From positions 992,001 through 1,056,000 of the forward strand of contig NZ_JABAIM010000001.1 in assembly GCF_012641365.1 (NCBI RefSeq): a stretch of 64,000 nucleotides of DNA, read 5' to 3'. Origin of the DNA: Leeia aquatica (lineage in GTDB: Bacteria > Pseudomonadota > Gammaproteobacteria > Burkholderiales > Leeiaceae). This document shows, one piece after another, positions 34,956-43,274 of the stretch. The notes beneath the pieces were generated by a model. The model was not told the origin of the DNA. It searched no databases and worked only from the letters and a program-made list of their open reading frames with translations. The translations under genes and the position numbers were made by a program. Each line of letters starts with the position of its first letter. Position 1 is the stretch's first letter.

Positions 34956-35999
34956 ATGAAAAATATTGAATCTCGCATTCCATTGCTAGACCTTCTTAGA
35001 TCACTTGCAATCGCCTTGGTATTGGCAGTTCATTTTGGCGAATCATTAATGCCAGGTGGCTCTGTGGGTGTTTCTGTATTTTTTTGTCTCAGTGGATTCT
35101 TGATAACTCAGACACTGCAGGATAGGAAAATAGGAAACCGTGAATTCTTAGTTCGTCGTTTTTTTAGAATTTATCCGGCATACTTATTTGTCGTGGCTAT
35201 GTATGTTACGATATTCTACATTTCTGATCAGCAAAAATTTAATGAAATTCTCCAAAAATTACCACTAATCATTTTGACAACTGACGTATCTTGGGTTGCG
35301 CTTGGTTTAGGTGTATTGTGGACATTGCAGATAGAGGCTTTCTTTTACCTACTTGCACCATTAATTTTTCGTTTAATTCCAGTCACACTGCAAGTGGCTG
35401 CATTGTTTATTTTAATAGCAGTGTCCTTTCTATTAAAAACCGGCGAATTAAAAGGATGGCTTTCAAATTCATTCATTCAAAATGCAGCAGGGTTTTCATT
35501 TGTGAAAATGTTTTTTTGGGCTGATAATCTACTTTACGGATCACTTGCGGCATTTGTCACAAGAGCCCTCAACAGGAGAAATTACTCCATTAACAATAAA
35601 ATCGGATTTGCACTGCCGATACTGTTATTTACAATAATAATCATTATTGCCAAAGCATGGCCTAGCAACAATATCTACTGGCCTTTTCAATCGTCACTTG
35701 TTAGTGCACTTACCGCTGTTATTATAGTCCTAGGGCTTGAGAACACATTGTTAAATAACTGCATACCAAGACTTTTCTCCACCATCTCCTTACTTACATA
35801 CGCCCTATATCTTACACACTCGTTTTTAATTGATTTCTATTTTATTATTCACGATAGAGTGGCAATACAAAAATTCGCCATTCGGTTTCCGTTGCAAGTT
35901 TTTTTCACTTGCATAATTGCCGCTGCTGTTTTTGCATTTGTGGAGCGACCAGGCGTCGCGCTCGGAAAGCGCTTACTAGGCAAGCGCAAGGGTCAGTGA
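34956..35999 (+). CDS. Acyltransferase-3 family membrane protein (OafA/NodX-like)
   Basis: 347 residues from the ATG at 34956 (MKNIESRIPLLDLLRSLAIA); an ATG 13 codons upstream is possible. The family start, RSLAIALVLAVHFGE, contains the conserved histidine, and about ten transmembrane helices follow, with GVSVFFCLSGFLIT and FLVRRFFRIYPAY early. Such proteins acetylate sugars of O-antigen, exopolysaccharide or peptidoglycan at the inner membrane. Base composition is AT-rich, unlike the flanking housekeeping genes. The target is unknown; surface-glycan modification is plausible. Confidence 0.85.
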   Translation: MKNIESRIPLLDLLRSLAIALVLAVHFGESLMPGGSVGVSVFFCLSGFLITQTLQDRKIGNREFLVRRFFRIYPAYLFVVAMYVTIFYISDQQKFNEILQKLPLIILTTDVSWVALGLGVLWTLQIEAFFYLLAPLIFRLIPVTLQVAALFILIAVSFLLKTGELKGWLSNSFIQNAAGFSFVKMFFWADNLLYGSLAAFVTRALNRRNYSINNKIGFALPILLFTIIIIIAKAWPSNNIYWPFQSSLVSALTAVIIVLGLENTLLNNCIPRLFSTISLLTYALYLTHSFLIDFYFIIHDRVAIQKFAIRFPLQVFFTCIIAAAVFAFVERPGVALGKRLLGKRKGQ

Positions 36000-36210
36000 A
36001 GAGATAATACAATGGGGACCCCTATCATATCATGCATCCCGAACCCATTCATTCATCAGATCAATGGGCCAGTTATGCATTTATGAGTTGAACGCGGGGT
36101 AGGCATCCTTTCCCCGCAGATGATGCATAATGCATATACTTATTGCAGGAATCGATTCATAAACGGACCCAGCGGGTTCGCGGAATAACGCTCAGATTTG
36201 GGAGAAACGC

Positions 36211-37014
36211 ATGTCGTATGAAATTTCGCAACTGCTGCTCAAGTGCGATGCAAACGATTTTTCTGTATTGATTTCGCAAATCAACAGCTATGTCAATTTC
36301 TCATCGGACTCTGAGTTGAACGAATTGCTAGCTGCGTATAAAAAGAACGCGACTGAAGACTCAAAGTCCACACTGGCAAAGGCTGTTGAACGAGAAATTC
36401 GCTACCTCGGTAGCTCCGATATTGCATATGCCTTCCGCAAGATGAAAGGTGATAATGATCCTGCAGGGGTAAGCATTCATGAAATCATTGATGATGTCAG
36501 CAAGAAATTGAAAGTAAAGCAGAAGCTATTGGGCACCCCAGAGGCTAAGGTCGAGCGCTTGGTAAAGTGGACTGTCGAAAAAACCTTTTTCGCATTGAAT
36601 GCGGAAAAGCAGTGGGAGCTATTCGAAAAGACTGGGGTGGGAAAAAGACAGCAAGGTGAGTTCTTTGAAAAGATCAAAAAAAACAAGGCACACTTCCTGC
36701 CGTTGTTGTTGTCTTTGCTCGGGCATGAAATAACCGCCAAGATTGTTCAAGGACTAGCTATCACAGCCATGGCGGCTTTTATGGGGCGAAAGGCTGCTGA
36801 AGAATTATTCAAAAATCTCGCCACTAGGTTTCCATGGTGGGCAGAGTCGCTAGGACCGATCGTTTGGGGTCTAAGCTTGGGATGGCTCGCCATTGACTTG
36901 CAAGGAGCCGCAAATAGAAAAACCATTCCAGTTCTCCTATATTTGGGAATCGTTGGCCTACGAGACGGTCCAGAAGACGGTGAGGCCTTCTGGAATGAAC
37001 CGGCGCAAATCTAA
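36211..37014 (+). CDS. YaaW-like (UPF0174) protein
   Basis: 267 residues; GGGAGAAACGC precedes the ATG. From memory the pattern matches Escherichia coli YaaW: REIRYLGSSDIAYAFRKMKG, then IIDDVSKKLKVKQKL (YaaW: LLDVSKRLKLK), a helical region, HFLPLLLSLLGHEITAKI, and a late RKTIPVLLYLGIVGLRD. A hydrophobic segment near residues 175-235 may insert in the membrane. Function of the family is not established. It lies in the AT-rich patch and stops two bases before an insertion-sequence end. A GCGGGG/CCCCGC hairpin (36094-36117) is in its leader region. Confidence 0.6.
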   Translation: MSYEISQLLLKCDANDFSVLISQINSYVNFSSDSELNELLAAYKKNATEDSKSTLAKAVEREIRYLGSSDIAYAFRKMKGDNDPAGVSIHEIIDDVSKKLKVKQKLLGTPEAKVERLVKWTVEKTFFALNAEKQWELFEKTGVGKRQQGEFFEKIKKNKAHFLPLLLSLLGHEITAKIVQGLAITAMAAFMGRKAAEELFKNLATRFPWWAESLGPIVWGLSLGWLAIDLQGAANRKTIPVLLYLGIVGLRDGPEDGEAFWNEPAQI

Positions 37015-37016
37015 CA

Positions 37017-37206
37017 TGTAGAAGTTCAGACTTGATCTGACAGTCGACCCGTTTTGACGATGCCCGACTGTCAGATCAGTTCAGATTGTCCGCCTTCACC
37101 TCCCTGAAGCGTTTAACCGCCATCAGCGTTTGCTGCGGCGCGCGACCACAACGCATCTTCCCTTGGCAGCGGTGACGGCCCGATGGTCCCCCGCAATCCG
37201 CAAGCC
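37017..37206 (-). pseudogene. 3' remnant of an IS481/IS3-type transposase gene with its terminal repeat
   Basis: On the minus strand a frame ending at TGA 37076-37078 reads CQGKMRCGRAPQQTLMAV and ends in KADNLN. That resembles the C-terminus of DDE integrase-type transposases (QGKMCCGRTPMQTL-like). Beyond the stop come a 14-bp inverted repeat and an end beginning TGTAGAAGTTCAGACTTG (37017 onward on the plus strand), which looks like the element's terminal repeat. The rest of the transposase is missing; the coding trace ends near 37206, so only about 190 bases of the element survive. Recognition is from memory of such tails. Confidence 0.5.
37033..37078 (-). terminator. 14-bp perfect stem-loop of the insertion-sequence remnant
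   Basis: TGATCTGACAGTCG (37033-37046) pairs perfectly with CGACTGTCAGATCA (37065-37078) around an 18-base loop. It starts at the stop of the truncated transposase and may also end transcription of the YaaW-like gene, whose stop is 18 bases away. It has no T-tract. Confidence 0.5.
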
Positions 37207-37255
37207 CTTTAGGTATGCAGCAGATATTCAATTGAAACTACTACAAAAAATATGT

Positions 37256-37732
37256 TTACCCCGCCACCCAATGCCCCGATTTGCCGCCCTGCTTTTCCAG
37301 CAGGCGGACATTGTGGATCACCATGCCACGGTCGACGGCTTTGCACATGTCGTAGATGGTGAGCAGGCCAACCTGCAGGGCGGTGAGGGCTTCCATTTCC
37401 ACGCCGGTGCGGCCTACGGTCTCGGCTTGCACCGTGCAGCGCACGCCGGGCAGGCTGGGGTCCGGGGTGAAGTGGACGGTGACTTTGGTGAGCGGCAGCG
37501 GGTGGCATAGCGGGATGAGTTCGGCAGTGCGCTTGGCTCCTTGAATGGCGGCGATGCGGGCGATGCCGAGTACATCACCCTTGCTGGCTTCGCCTGCGGT
37601 GATGCGCGCCAGCGTGTCCGGCAGCATGTGGATTTCGCCTGCGGCGATGGCGATGCGGTGGGTTTCCTGCTTTGCGGAAACATCCACCATCCAGGCCTGG
37701 CCGCTGGGGTCGAAGTGGGTCAGTTCGCTCAT
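37256..37732 (-). CDS. moaC: Cyclic pyranopterin monophosphate synthase MoaC
   Basis: 158 residues, standard length. Conserved blocks: [30 protein letters not shown] (active-site region), [20 protein letters not shown] and the catalytic lysine region [11 protein letters not shown]. Together with MoaA it turns GTP into cyclic pyranopterin monophosphate, the first stage of molybdenum cofactor synthesis. It is the last of seven genes of the cluster moaA-mobB-moeA-moaD-moaE-mobA-moaC. Its start overlaps the mobA stop by four bases. Confidence 0.96.
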   Translation of the reverse strand: MSELTHFDPSGQAWMVDVSAKQETHRIAIAAGEIHMLPDTLARITAGEASKGDVLGIARIAAIQGAKRTAELIPLCHPLPLTKVTVHFTPDPSLPGVRCTVQAETVGRTGVEMEALTALQVGLLTIYDMCKAVDRGMVIHNVRLLEKQGGKSGHWVAG

Positions 37733-38331
37733 GGGGTGTCCTGTTGCGGGGTGGCGGTGAGGCTATCCGGGGTATTGAGGTTGTCGAAAGCGTGGCGTTC
37801 GGTAAACTGCACGTGCCGGTGCGGTACGGCTTGCTGCCAGCGCCACAGTGCACGCTGGCCTTGCTGCCACTGCTGCTGCAGCACCGGCCAGCTGCGGCGG
37901 TGGGCGAGGCAGACGGTAGGCTGGCGGTGCAGCGTGTCACCGTCAACAAGAGTGGCAACGGTGAGGTCTACCCCATCACAGGCCTGCTGCAGGCGCCGCA
38001 GGGTGTCCGTGGGGAGGTTTGGGGTGTCGCAGGGCAGTATCCAGAGCCAGTCGGCCTTACTGGCAGCAAAGGCAGCGTCAATGCCGGCCAGTGGGCCGGG
38101 AAAATCCGCTGTGGCGTCTTGCAGCACCCCGGCGATGCCAGGCAGCGCGCGGTAGCGCTCCAGCTCGCGGTTGGCGGATATCCAGATGCGGCGCGGGGGC
38201 TGGCTTTGCCGCTGGACCACCGCCAACATGGCTTCGATCAGCGGCTGGCCGCGCCAGTGTACCCAGCCCTTGTCGACCCCGCCCATGCGCCGCCCGGCAC
38301 CGCCGCACAGAATGAGGGCGTCGATGTTCAT
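37729..38331 (-). CDS. mobA: Molybdenum cofactor guanylyltransferase MobA
   Basis: 200 residues. The nucleotide-binding start [19 protein letters not shown] matches MobA, followed by [16 protein letters not shown] and [11 protein letters not shown] with the metal-binding Asp. It attaches GMP to the molybdenum cofactor to make the bis-MGD form, which FdsA in this window needs. The start overlaps the moaE stop by four bases, and the stop overlaps the moaC start. Confidence 0.94.
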   Translation of the reverse strand: MNIDALILCGGAGRRMGGVDKGWVHWRGQPLIEAMLAVVQRQSQPPRRIWISANRELERYRALPGIAGVLQDATADFPGPLAGIDAAFAASKADWLWILPCDTPNLPTDTLRRLQQACDGVDLTVATLVDGDTLHRQPTVCLAHRRSWPVLQQQWQQGQRALWRWQQAVPHRHVQFTERHAFDNLNTPDSLTATPQQDTP

Positions 38332-38792
38332 TGCCAGCGGTGCAGCGCCGATTCGTCGCTATCCCGCGCGTCGACCCACCAGGCTTCGCCGTTGGCGGAT
38401 TGCTCCTTTTTCCAGAATGGGGCACGGGTCTTGAGGTAATCCATGATGAAGGCACTGGCGTCGAACGCGGCTTGCCGGTGGGCACTGGCAGCCAGCACCA
38501 GCACGATGCGGTCCAGTGGGGCCAGCGGGCCAATGCGGTGGATGATGCGCACCGCTTGCAGCGGCCAGCGTGCAGCAGCTTGCTCGGCGATGTGCTGCAG
38601 CGACTGCTCGGTCATGCCGGGATAGTGTTCCAGATACAAGCTGCTCAGCGCCTTGCCCTGCACCTGATCGCGCACCAGCCCGGTAAAGCTGACGATGGCA
38701 CCAATCTCGCCATCGCCCGCGTGCAGTTCGCTCTGCTCTGCGTTGCAGTCAAAGTCCTCAGCCTGCACGCTGATGCGAATGCGGGTGACCAT
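38328..38792 (-). CDS. moaE: Molybdopterin synthase catalytic subunit MoaE
   Basis: 154 residues. Family blocks: GAIVSFTGLVRDQVQG, LYLEHYPGMTEQSL, IHRIGPLAPLDRIVLVLAAS and the catalytic lysine region YLKTRAPFWKKE. With MoaD it inserts two sulfurs into cyclic pyranopterin monophosphate to form molybdopterin. It starts two bases after the moaD stop, so both subunits are made together. Confidence 0.95.
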   Translation of the reverse strand: MVTRIRISVQAEDFDCNAEQSELHAGDGEIGAIVSFTGLVRDQVQGKALSSLYLEHYPGMTEQSLQHIAEQAAARWPLQAVRIIHRIGPLAPLDRIVLVLAASAHRQAAFDASAFIMDYLKTRAPFWKKEQSANGEAWWVDARDSDESALHRWQ

Positions 38793-38794
38793 GC

Positions 38795-39055
38795 TTAACC
38801 CCCGGTCACCGGCGGGAACAGGGCAATCTCACCCTGCGCCGGTAGCGCGGCGCTGCCATCGGCCAGTACTTGATCTATGGCCACGCGGAACAGCTTCTGC
38901 CCGCTGAACTCGTCCTGCCACACGCCGCCCCGGCTAGCCAGCCACGCCACCAGATCGTTGACGGTAGCCACCGTATCCGGCAGCACTACACTTTCTTCTG
39001 CTCGCTGGAACTCTTCTCGCAGGCGGGCAAAGTACAATAGCTTCAGGGTTTTCAT
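38795..39055 (-). CDS. moaD: Molybdopterin synthase sulfur-carrier subunit MoaD
   Basis: 86 residues from the ATG at 39055 (MKTLKLLYFARLREEF), with GGAAGA upstream. It has a ubiquitin-like fold and ends in FPPVTGG, the Gly-Gly tail that carries the thiocarboxylate sulfur. It partners MoaE, whose gene follows after two bases. The gap to moeA upstream is 28 bases. Confidence 0.94.
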   Translation of the reverse strand: MKTLKLLYFARLREEFQRAEESVVLPDTVATVNDLVAWLASRGGVWQDEFSGQKLFRVAIDQVLADGSAALPAQGEIALFPPVTGG

Positions 39056-39083
39056 CTTGTCTTCCAGTCCGGCGCAAGCCGGT

Positions 39084-40304
39084 TCAATACAGGGTGGAGA
39101 GCGGCCAGTAACGCACCCTGTCGCCCTGTTGTACCACGGTTTCCGGCGGCAGCTCGACCAGTCCATCGGCCCAGGCCAGTGAGGTCATCACGCCAGAGCC
39201 TTGATTGTCGAACAGGCTGAGCTGGCCATCACCATTGATGCGGGCGCGCAGGAATTCGCGCCGCTTGTCCGGTCGCGGCCAGTTAAAGGCCGCAGGCAGG
39301 GTCTGCGGCTGCGGGGTGACGTGCCGTTGCCCTTGCAAAGCCAGCAGGAAGGGGCGCACCACCATCAGCAAAGTGACAAAGCTGGACACCGGGTTGCCCG
39401 GCAGGCCAACAAAGTGGGTGGCCCCGATCCGGCCAAACGCCAGCGGCTTGCCCGGCTTCATCGCCAGCCGCCACAGGTGCAGCTCACCCAGCGTTTGCAG
39501 CGCGGCCTTGACGTGGTCTTCCTCCCCTACCGACACGCCGCCACTGCTGATCAGCACATCATAGTGCCCGGCGGCCTCGCGCAGCACAGCCTGGGTGGCG
39601 TCCAGCCGGTCTGGCACCTGGCCCAGATCCGTGACCTCACAGCCCAGGCGCTTGAGCAAGGCGCTCAGTGCGTAGCGGTTGGAGTTGTAGATGCCACCCG
39701 GCGGCAGGGGTTGGCCGGGTTCAGTGAGTTCATCACCGGTAAACAGCAGGCCGACGCTGGGCTTGCGGTATACCGTAACCAGCGGCTCGCCAATTGAGGC
39801 AATCAGCGAAAGCTGCGCGGGCAGCAGGCGCTCGCCCTCCGCCACCACCACTTGCCCGGCGGCGATGTCCTCTCCACTGCGGCGAATGTGCTGTCCGACG
39901 CGCGCAGGCTGGCTCAGCGTTAGCTGCCCGCCTTCTTCACTGGCATGTTCCTGCATCACCACCGCCACCGTGCCGGGTGGCACCGGCGCGCCAGTAAAGA
40001 TACGAGCAGCCTCACCCGGCAGCAGCGGCTGCCCGACCTGTCCGGCAGCAATTCGCTGGGTGACGGTAAACACCGCCCCAACCGCCGCCTCGGCAGAGAG
40101 CGCGTAGCCATCCATCGCGCTGTTATCAAAGCCGGGTACATCCATGCCGGATTTGACATCGACCGCCAGCACGCGGTTATCCGCGTCCAGCAGGGATACT
40201 GTTTCGGTCAGCTCCGGCAGTTTCACCGCAGCCAGCAACTGGGCTATGGCTTCACTCACCTGCATCAGGCCTGCTTTACCTTCTTGTGCCACCGTTTTAT
40301 CCAT
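39084..40304 (-). CDS. moeA: Molybdopterin molybdotransferase MoeA
   Basis: 406 residues. Domain features in order: MDVPGFDNSAMDGYAL, GEAARIFTGAPVPPGTVAVV, IRRSGEDIAAGQVV, the MoCF-binding core (LFTGDELTEPGQ, DVLISSGGVSVGEEDHV) and VGLPGNPVSSFV, then the C-terminal barrel. It inserts molybdate into adenylated molybdopterin. The gene begins three bases after the mobB stop. No mogA or moaB is in the window, so the adenylation partner must be encoded elsewhere. Confidence 0.96.
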   Translation of the reverse strand: MDKTVAQEGKAGLMQVSEAIAQLLAAVKLPELTETVSLLDADNRVLAVDVKSGMDVPGFDNSAMDGYALSAEAAVGAVFTVTQRIAAGQVGQPLLPGEAARIFTGAPVPPGTVAVVMQEHASEEGGQLTLSQPARVGQHIRRSGEDIAAGQVVVAEGERLLPAQLSLIASIGEPLVTVYRKPSVGLLFTGDELTEPGQPLPPGGIYNSNRYALSALLKRLGCEVTDLGQVPDRLDATQAVLREAAGHYDVLISSGGVSVGEEDHVKAALQTLGELHLWRLAMKPGKPLAFGRIGATHFVGLPGNPVSSFVTLLMVVRPFLLALQGQRHVTPQPQTLPAAFNWPRPDKRREFLRARINGDGQLSLFDNQGSGVMTSLAWADGLVELPPETVVQQGDRVRYWPLSTLY

Positions 40305-40307
40305 TGC

Positions 40308-40835
40308 TCAGAGGTTATAGGTCCAGGCGCCAGCCTGGTACTGCTGCAGCAGCCAGGCTGCAATTTGCGGCGGATTATTGAGGTCCAGCCAGGCGCAGGT
40401 GGCTCCTGCCACCGCCGGGATATCCGAGGCCACCGCCACAATACCGGCATCTTCCGGGTACAGTGGCGGCTTGCCAAGCGCCGGGCGCCACACTTCCAGC
40501 CGGGCGTGCTGGCCTCGCTTGAAACTTTCCACCAGCACCAAGTCCACCGGGTCCAGTCGGGTGAGCAACTCGGGCAATTCCGGCTCCGGCGCACCGCGCA
40601 GCTCGTTCACCAAAGCCCAGCGCCAGGGTGAGCTGAGCAGCACTTGCTGCGCCCCGGCCACGCGTGCCCGCGCGCTATCTTTGCCTGGTGGCTCCAACGT
40701 AACATCGTGGTGACTGTGCTTGATCACACTCACCCGCAGCCCGGCGTGCTGCAGCAATGGCAGCAGCTGCTCCAGCAACTGGGTCTTGCCACTGCCGGAC
40801 CAGCCCACCAACCCCAATACCGCCGGATACGCCAC
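40308..40835 (-). CDS. mobB: Molybdopterin-guanine dinucleotide biosynthesis adapter MobB
   Basis: 175 residues, starting at GTG (40835) with GGAGG eight bases upstream. A P-loop GLVGWSGSGKTQLLEQLLPL opens the protein, and HSHHDVTLEPPGKDSAR and VDLVLVESFKRG follow, as in MobB GTPases. It assists MobA in forming the guanine dinucleotide cofactor but is usually not essential. It starts four bases after the moaA stop. Confidence 0.93.
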   Translation of the reverse strand: MAYPAVLGLVGWSGSGKTQLLEQLLPLLQHAGLRVSVIKHSHHDVTLEPPGKDSARARVAGAQQVLLSSPWRWALVNELRGAPEPELPELLTRLDPVDLVLVESFKRGQHARLEVWRPALGKPPLYPEDAGIVAVASDIPAVAGATCAWLDLNNPPQIAAWLLQQYQAGAWTYNL

Positions 40836-40839
40836 TCGC

Positions 40840-41853
40840 TTAGCCTCCGGTCTGCGACATGAAACGGATCACCTTGCCCGGTGCTTCGCGGAACTCATGG
40901 CGCTCAGGCTTGAGGGTCAGCGCATGGCGAATCGTCGCTTCCAGCTCGGCATCGCTGGCACCATCGCGCAGCAGCGGTCGGAATTCCACCCGGTCTTCCT
41001 GCCCCAGGCACAGGTGCAACACCCCATCCACCGTCAAACGCACCCGGTTACAGGTGGCACAGAAGTGCTGGGAAATGGGGGTAATGAAACCCACCTGCCC
41101 ACGGCCATCCCGCGTCTGCCAATAGCGTGCGGGGCCACCACCCAGCTCGGCGGCCTGCGGCACCAGGTCAAACCGGCTTTGCAGGCGTTGGCGTACTGAT
41201 TCCAGGTCCAGATAGGCGGTGTTGCGGCCAGTATCGCCCACTGGCATCGCCTCAATCAGCCGCAGGATGAAACCGTGTTCGATGCAGAAGGCGAGCATGG
41301 TTTCAATCTCATGCTCGTTAACGCCCTTCATGGCGACCATGTTGAGCTTGATTGGCGTCAGCCCGGCGGCTTTGGCAGCCTGCAGCCCCTCCATCACTTG
41401 CGACAGCACATCACGGCCCACCACTTGCTCGACACAGGCGCGCTCCAGTGAATCCAGGCTGACATTGACGCGGCTGACCCCAGCTGCCTTCAGCGCGACG
41501 GCATGGCGGGCCAGCTGGGTGGCATTGGTAGAGAGGGAAAGGTCTTGCAGACCTGGCAAGGCCGCCAGCTGCCCCGCCAGTTGCGGCAGATTGCGGCGCA
41601 GCAGCGGCTCGCCGCCCGTCAGGCGAATACGACGCAACCCCAGCCGGGTGAACACCGACATCAGTCGGGTGATTTCGTCAAAGGTCAGCCAGTGCGACGG
41701 CTCTTCATAGCCTTTGAAATCCTTGGGCATGCAGTAATTGCAGCGCAGGTCGCAGCGGTCTGTAACGGACAGGCGCAGGTAGTCGATGCGCCGCCCAAAG
41801 GGGTCGATCAACGCCGGCAAGGCTTGGGACGAAACAGCAATACGCTCAGACAC
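40840..41853 (-). CDS. moaA: GTP 3',8-cyclase MoaA (radical SAM)
   Basis: About 337 residues. I prefer the GTG at 41853, eight bases after GGAG; other GTGs lie upstream to 41871. The radical SAM cluster motif is CDLRCNYCMP, after the GRRIDYLRLSVTDR region. The C-terminal second 4Fe-4S cluster uses FCATCNRVRL and a later cysteine (HLCLG). The protein ends in FMSQTGG, the conserved Gly-Gly tail. It catalyses the first step of molybdenum cofactor synthesis. It heads the seven-gene cluster; the gap to the chemoreceptor gene is only 73 bases. Confidence 0.95.
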   Translation of the reverse strand: MSERIAVSSQALPALIDPFGRRIDYLRLSVTDRCDLRCNYCMPKDFKGYEEPSHWLTFDEITRLMSVFTRLGLRRIRLTGGEPLLRRNLPQLAGQLAALPGLQDLSLSTNATQLARHAVALKAAGVSRVNVSLDSLERACVEQVVGRDVLSQVMEGLQAAKAAGLTPIKLNMVAMKGVNEHEIETMLAFCIEHGFILRLIEAMPVGDTGRNTAYLDLESVRQRLQSRFDLVPQAAELGGGPARYWQTRDGRGQVGFITPISQHFCATCNRVRLTVDGVLHLCLGQEDRVEFRPLLRDGASDAELEATIRHALTLKPERHEFREAPGKVIRFMSQTGG

Positions 41854-41926
41854 CACCACTACTCCAACCACAGGACTTGATCCGGCTTGGTCGGCCTCAT
41901 CCTGTGTTTCTATCGCTCAATACCGC

Positions 41927-43147
41927 TCAGCTTACCTTGAAGCGGCTGAGCACCGCATTGAGCGCGCGCATTTCTTTTTGCAAAGACTGTGAAACCACAC
42001 GTGCCCGTTTGACTGAGTCGGCGTTCTCACCCGCCTTCTCCGCAATGGTTTCAATATTCTGTGCCAGCTCATTGCTGGAGGCGCGCTGCTCCATGCTGCC
42101 CGCCGCAATATCGCTCACCGTGCGCACCACATCCGTGGCTCCTGACTTGATGCGCTCCATGGTTTCACCGGCCTCTCGCGCCAGCTGCACGCCCTCCTGC
42201 AGACGTTGGTTACCATCTTGCATACAAGCCACCGCCCGCTCGGTTTCATGGCGGATCTCGTTGATCATGCCGCCAATCTGCCCGGTCGCGGCGCTGGTGC
42301 GCTCCGCCAGTTTGCGTACTTCGTCCGCCACCACGGCAAAACCGCGGCCGACTTCACCCGCGCGCGCCGCCTCAATGGCAGCATTCAGCGCCAGCAAGTT
42401 GGTCTGATCGGCAATCTCGCGGATCACCCCCAGAATCTGGGTGATCTGGGCTGAACTTTCTCCCAGCTGATTCACCGTACGCGAGGTTTCATCCATCACC
42501 GCTGCAATCTGCTCGACTTCGTGCACCGAAGCCAGCACCACCGTCTGGCCTTCAGCAGAGACTTGCTGCGCATTACGCGCCAGGCCATCGGCCTGCACGG
42601 CATAATCCGCAACATTGGCGATGCTCTGGGTGATCTGCTCGACGGCTGCCGCCATGGCAGACGCTGCCTCACTTTGCGTTTCCGCGCTTTCTGACAGTTG
42701 TTCATTGGCGCTGGCCAGTTGCTCGGAGGCGACGGATACCTCAGCCAGCATTTGCTGCCCCTGACGAATCACGTCCGCCATATTGCCGGCCATTTTGTTG
42801 AAGGAGGCCGCCACATCCGACAGTTCGTCGTCCACTTCCAGCGCGACCCGCGAGCCCAGCTGACCATCGGCCAGCTGCCGGGTGTCATCCACCAGCTGAT
42901 TCAGCGCCTTGCGGATGGAGAGTGTCGCCCCGGTAAACAGATAGCCGCCCAGCAGTACAAAGCCGATCACCATCAGCAAGACCAGCGTGCGCATCATGCC
43001 CTCGGGTTGCCAGACCCCCAAGTTCATCAACAGCAGCAACACAATGGGCGCAACGAATACGGCCTCGATCAACCAGAACTTGTTGGCAAAGCGCAAACGG
43101 GAAATCACCCATTCAGCTGGGCGGAACACGGCCAGGATGGCATGCAC
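41927..43147 (-). CDS. Methyl-accepting chemotaxis protein without a large periplasmic domain
   Basis: 406 residues. Two N-terminal helices (FWLIEAVFVAPIVLLLLMN and TLVLLMVIGFVLLGGYLF) are separated by only a dozen residues, so there is almost no periplasmic sensor. A HAMP-like segment (about residues 80-135) and the signalling domain follow. The conserved hairpin tip reads EIADQTNLLALNAAIEAARA then GEVGRGFAVVADEVRKLAER. It probably senses a membrane or cytoplasmic cue, or works with a partner. There is no C-terminal CheR-binding pentapeptide. A sigma28-like promoter lies upstream, as expected for a motility gene. Confidence 0.92.
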   Translation of the reverse strand: MHAILAVFRPAEWVISRLRFANKFWLIEAVFVAPIVLLLLMNLGVWQPEGMMRTLVLLMVIGFVLLGGYLFTGATLSIRKALNQLVDDTRQLADGQLGSRVALEVDDELSDVAASFNKMAGNMADVIRQGQQMLAEVSVASEQLASANEQLSESAETQSEAASAMAAAVEQITQSIANVADYAVQADGLARNAQQVSAEGQTVVLASVHEVEQIAAVMDETSRTVNQLGESSAQITQILGVIREIADQTNLLALNAAIEAARAGEVGRGFAVVADEVRKLAERTSAATGQIGGMINEIRHETERAVACMQDGNQRLQEGVQLAREAGETMERIKSGATDVVRTVSDIAAGSMEQRASSNELAQNIETIAEKAGENADSVKRARVVSQSLQKEMRALNAVLSRFKVS

Positions 43148-43188
43148 GATAGGACTCTCCGAAAAAACAGGCGGCTTGGCGGTAAGCC

Positions 43189-43215
43189 TTATCGTGCCAT
43201 GTTTTCAGGATTTTG
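43189..43215 (-). promoter_or_regulatory. Candidate sigma28 promoter of the chemoreceptor gene
   Basis: On the minus strand CAAAATCC (43208-43215), 11 bases, then CACGATAA (43189-43196). This is close to the sigma28 pattern TAAA-N15-CGATAA. It lies 42 bases upstream of the ATG. The -35 part is imperfect. Confidence 0.45.
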
Positions 43216-43255
43216 GGGGCGAAATGTTGACCCGCCGCAAACGGGATGCAATCCG

Positions 43256-43273
43256 CCTGTCCAGGCGGACAGG
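43256..43273 (-). terminator. Hairpin after fliT
   Basis: CCTGTCC (43256-43262) and GGACAGG (43267-43273) form a 7-bp stem with a four-base loop directly after the fliT stop. There is no T-tract, so it may be weak. Confidence 0.45.
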
Positions 43274-43274
43274 T

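Larger units (their letters stand above)
34796..37210. other. AT-rich accessory patch next to tRNA-Leu
   Basis: Between the tRNA and the moaC region the base composition drops sharply. A/T-ending codons and runs such as those at 35160-35300 contrast with the GC-rich flanks. The patch holds an acyltransferase, a YaaW-like protein and the remnant of an insertion sequence. This fits acquisition by transfer. No integrase or direct repeat is visible, so the exact borders are uncertain. Confidence 0.6.

Noticed and set aside
34709-37255. Attachment-site duplication of the tRNA-Leu 3' end
   Set aside because: I looked for a repeat of the T-arm and acceptor sequence through the AT-rich patch and found none, so no att pair is reported.
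41854-41926. Possible molybdenum-cofactor riboswitch before moaA
   Set aside because: Only 73 bases separate the chemoreceptor stop and the moaA start, too short for the known structure, and I see no matching helices.
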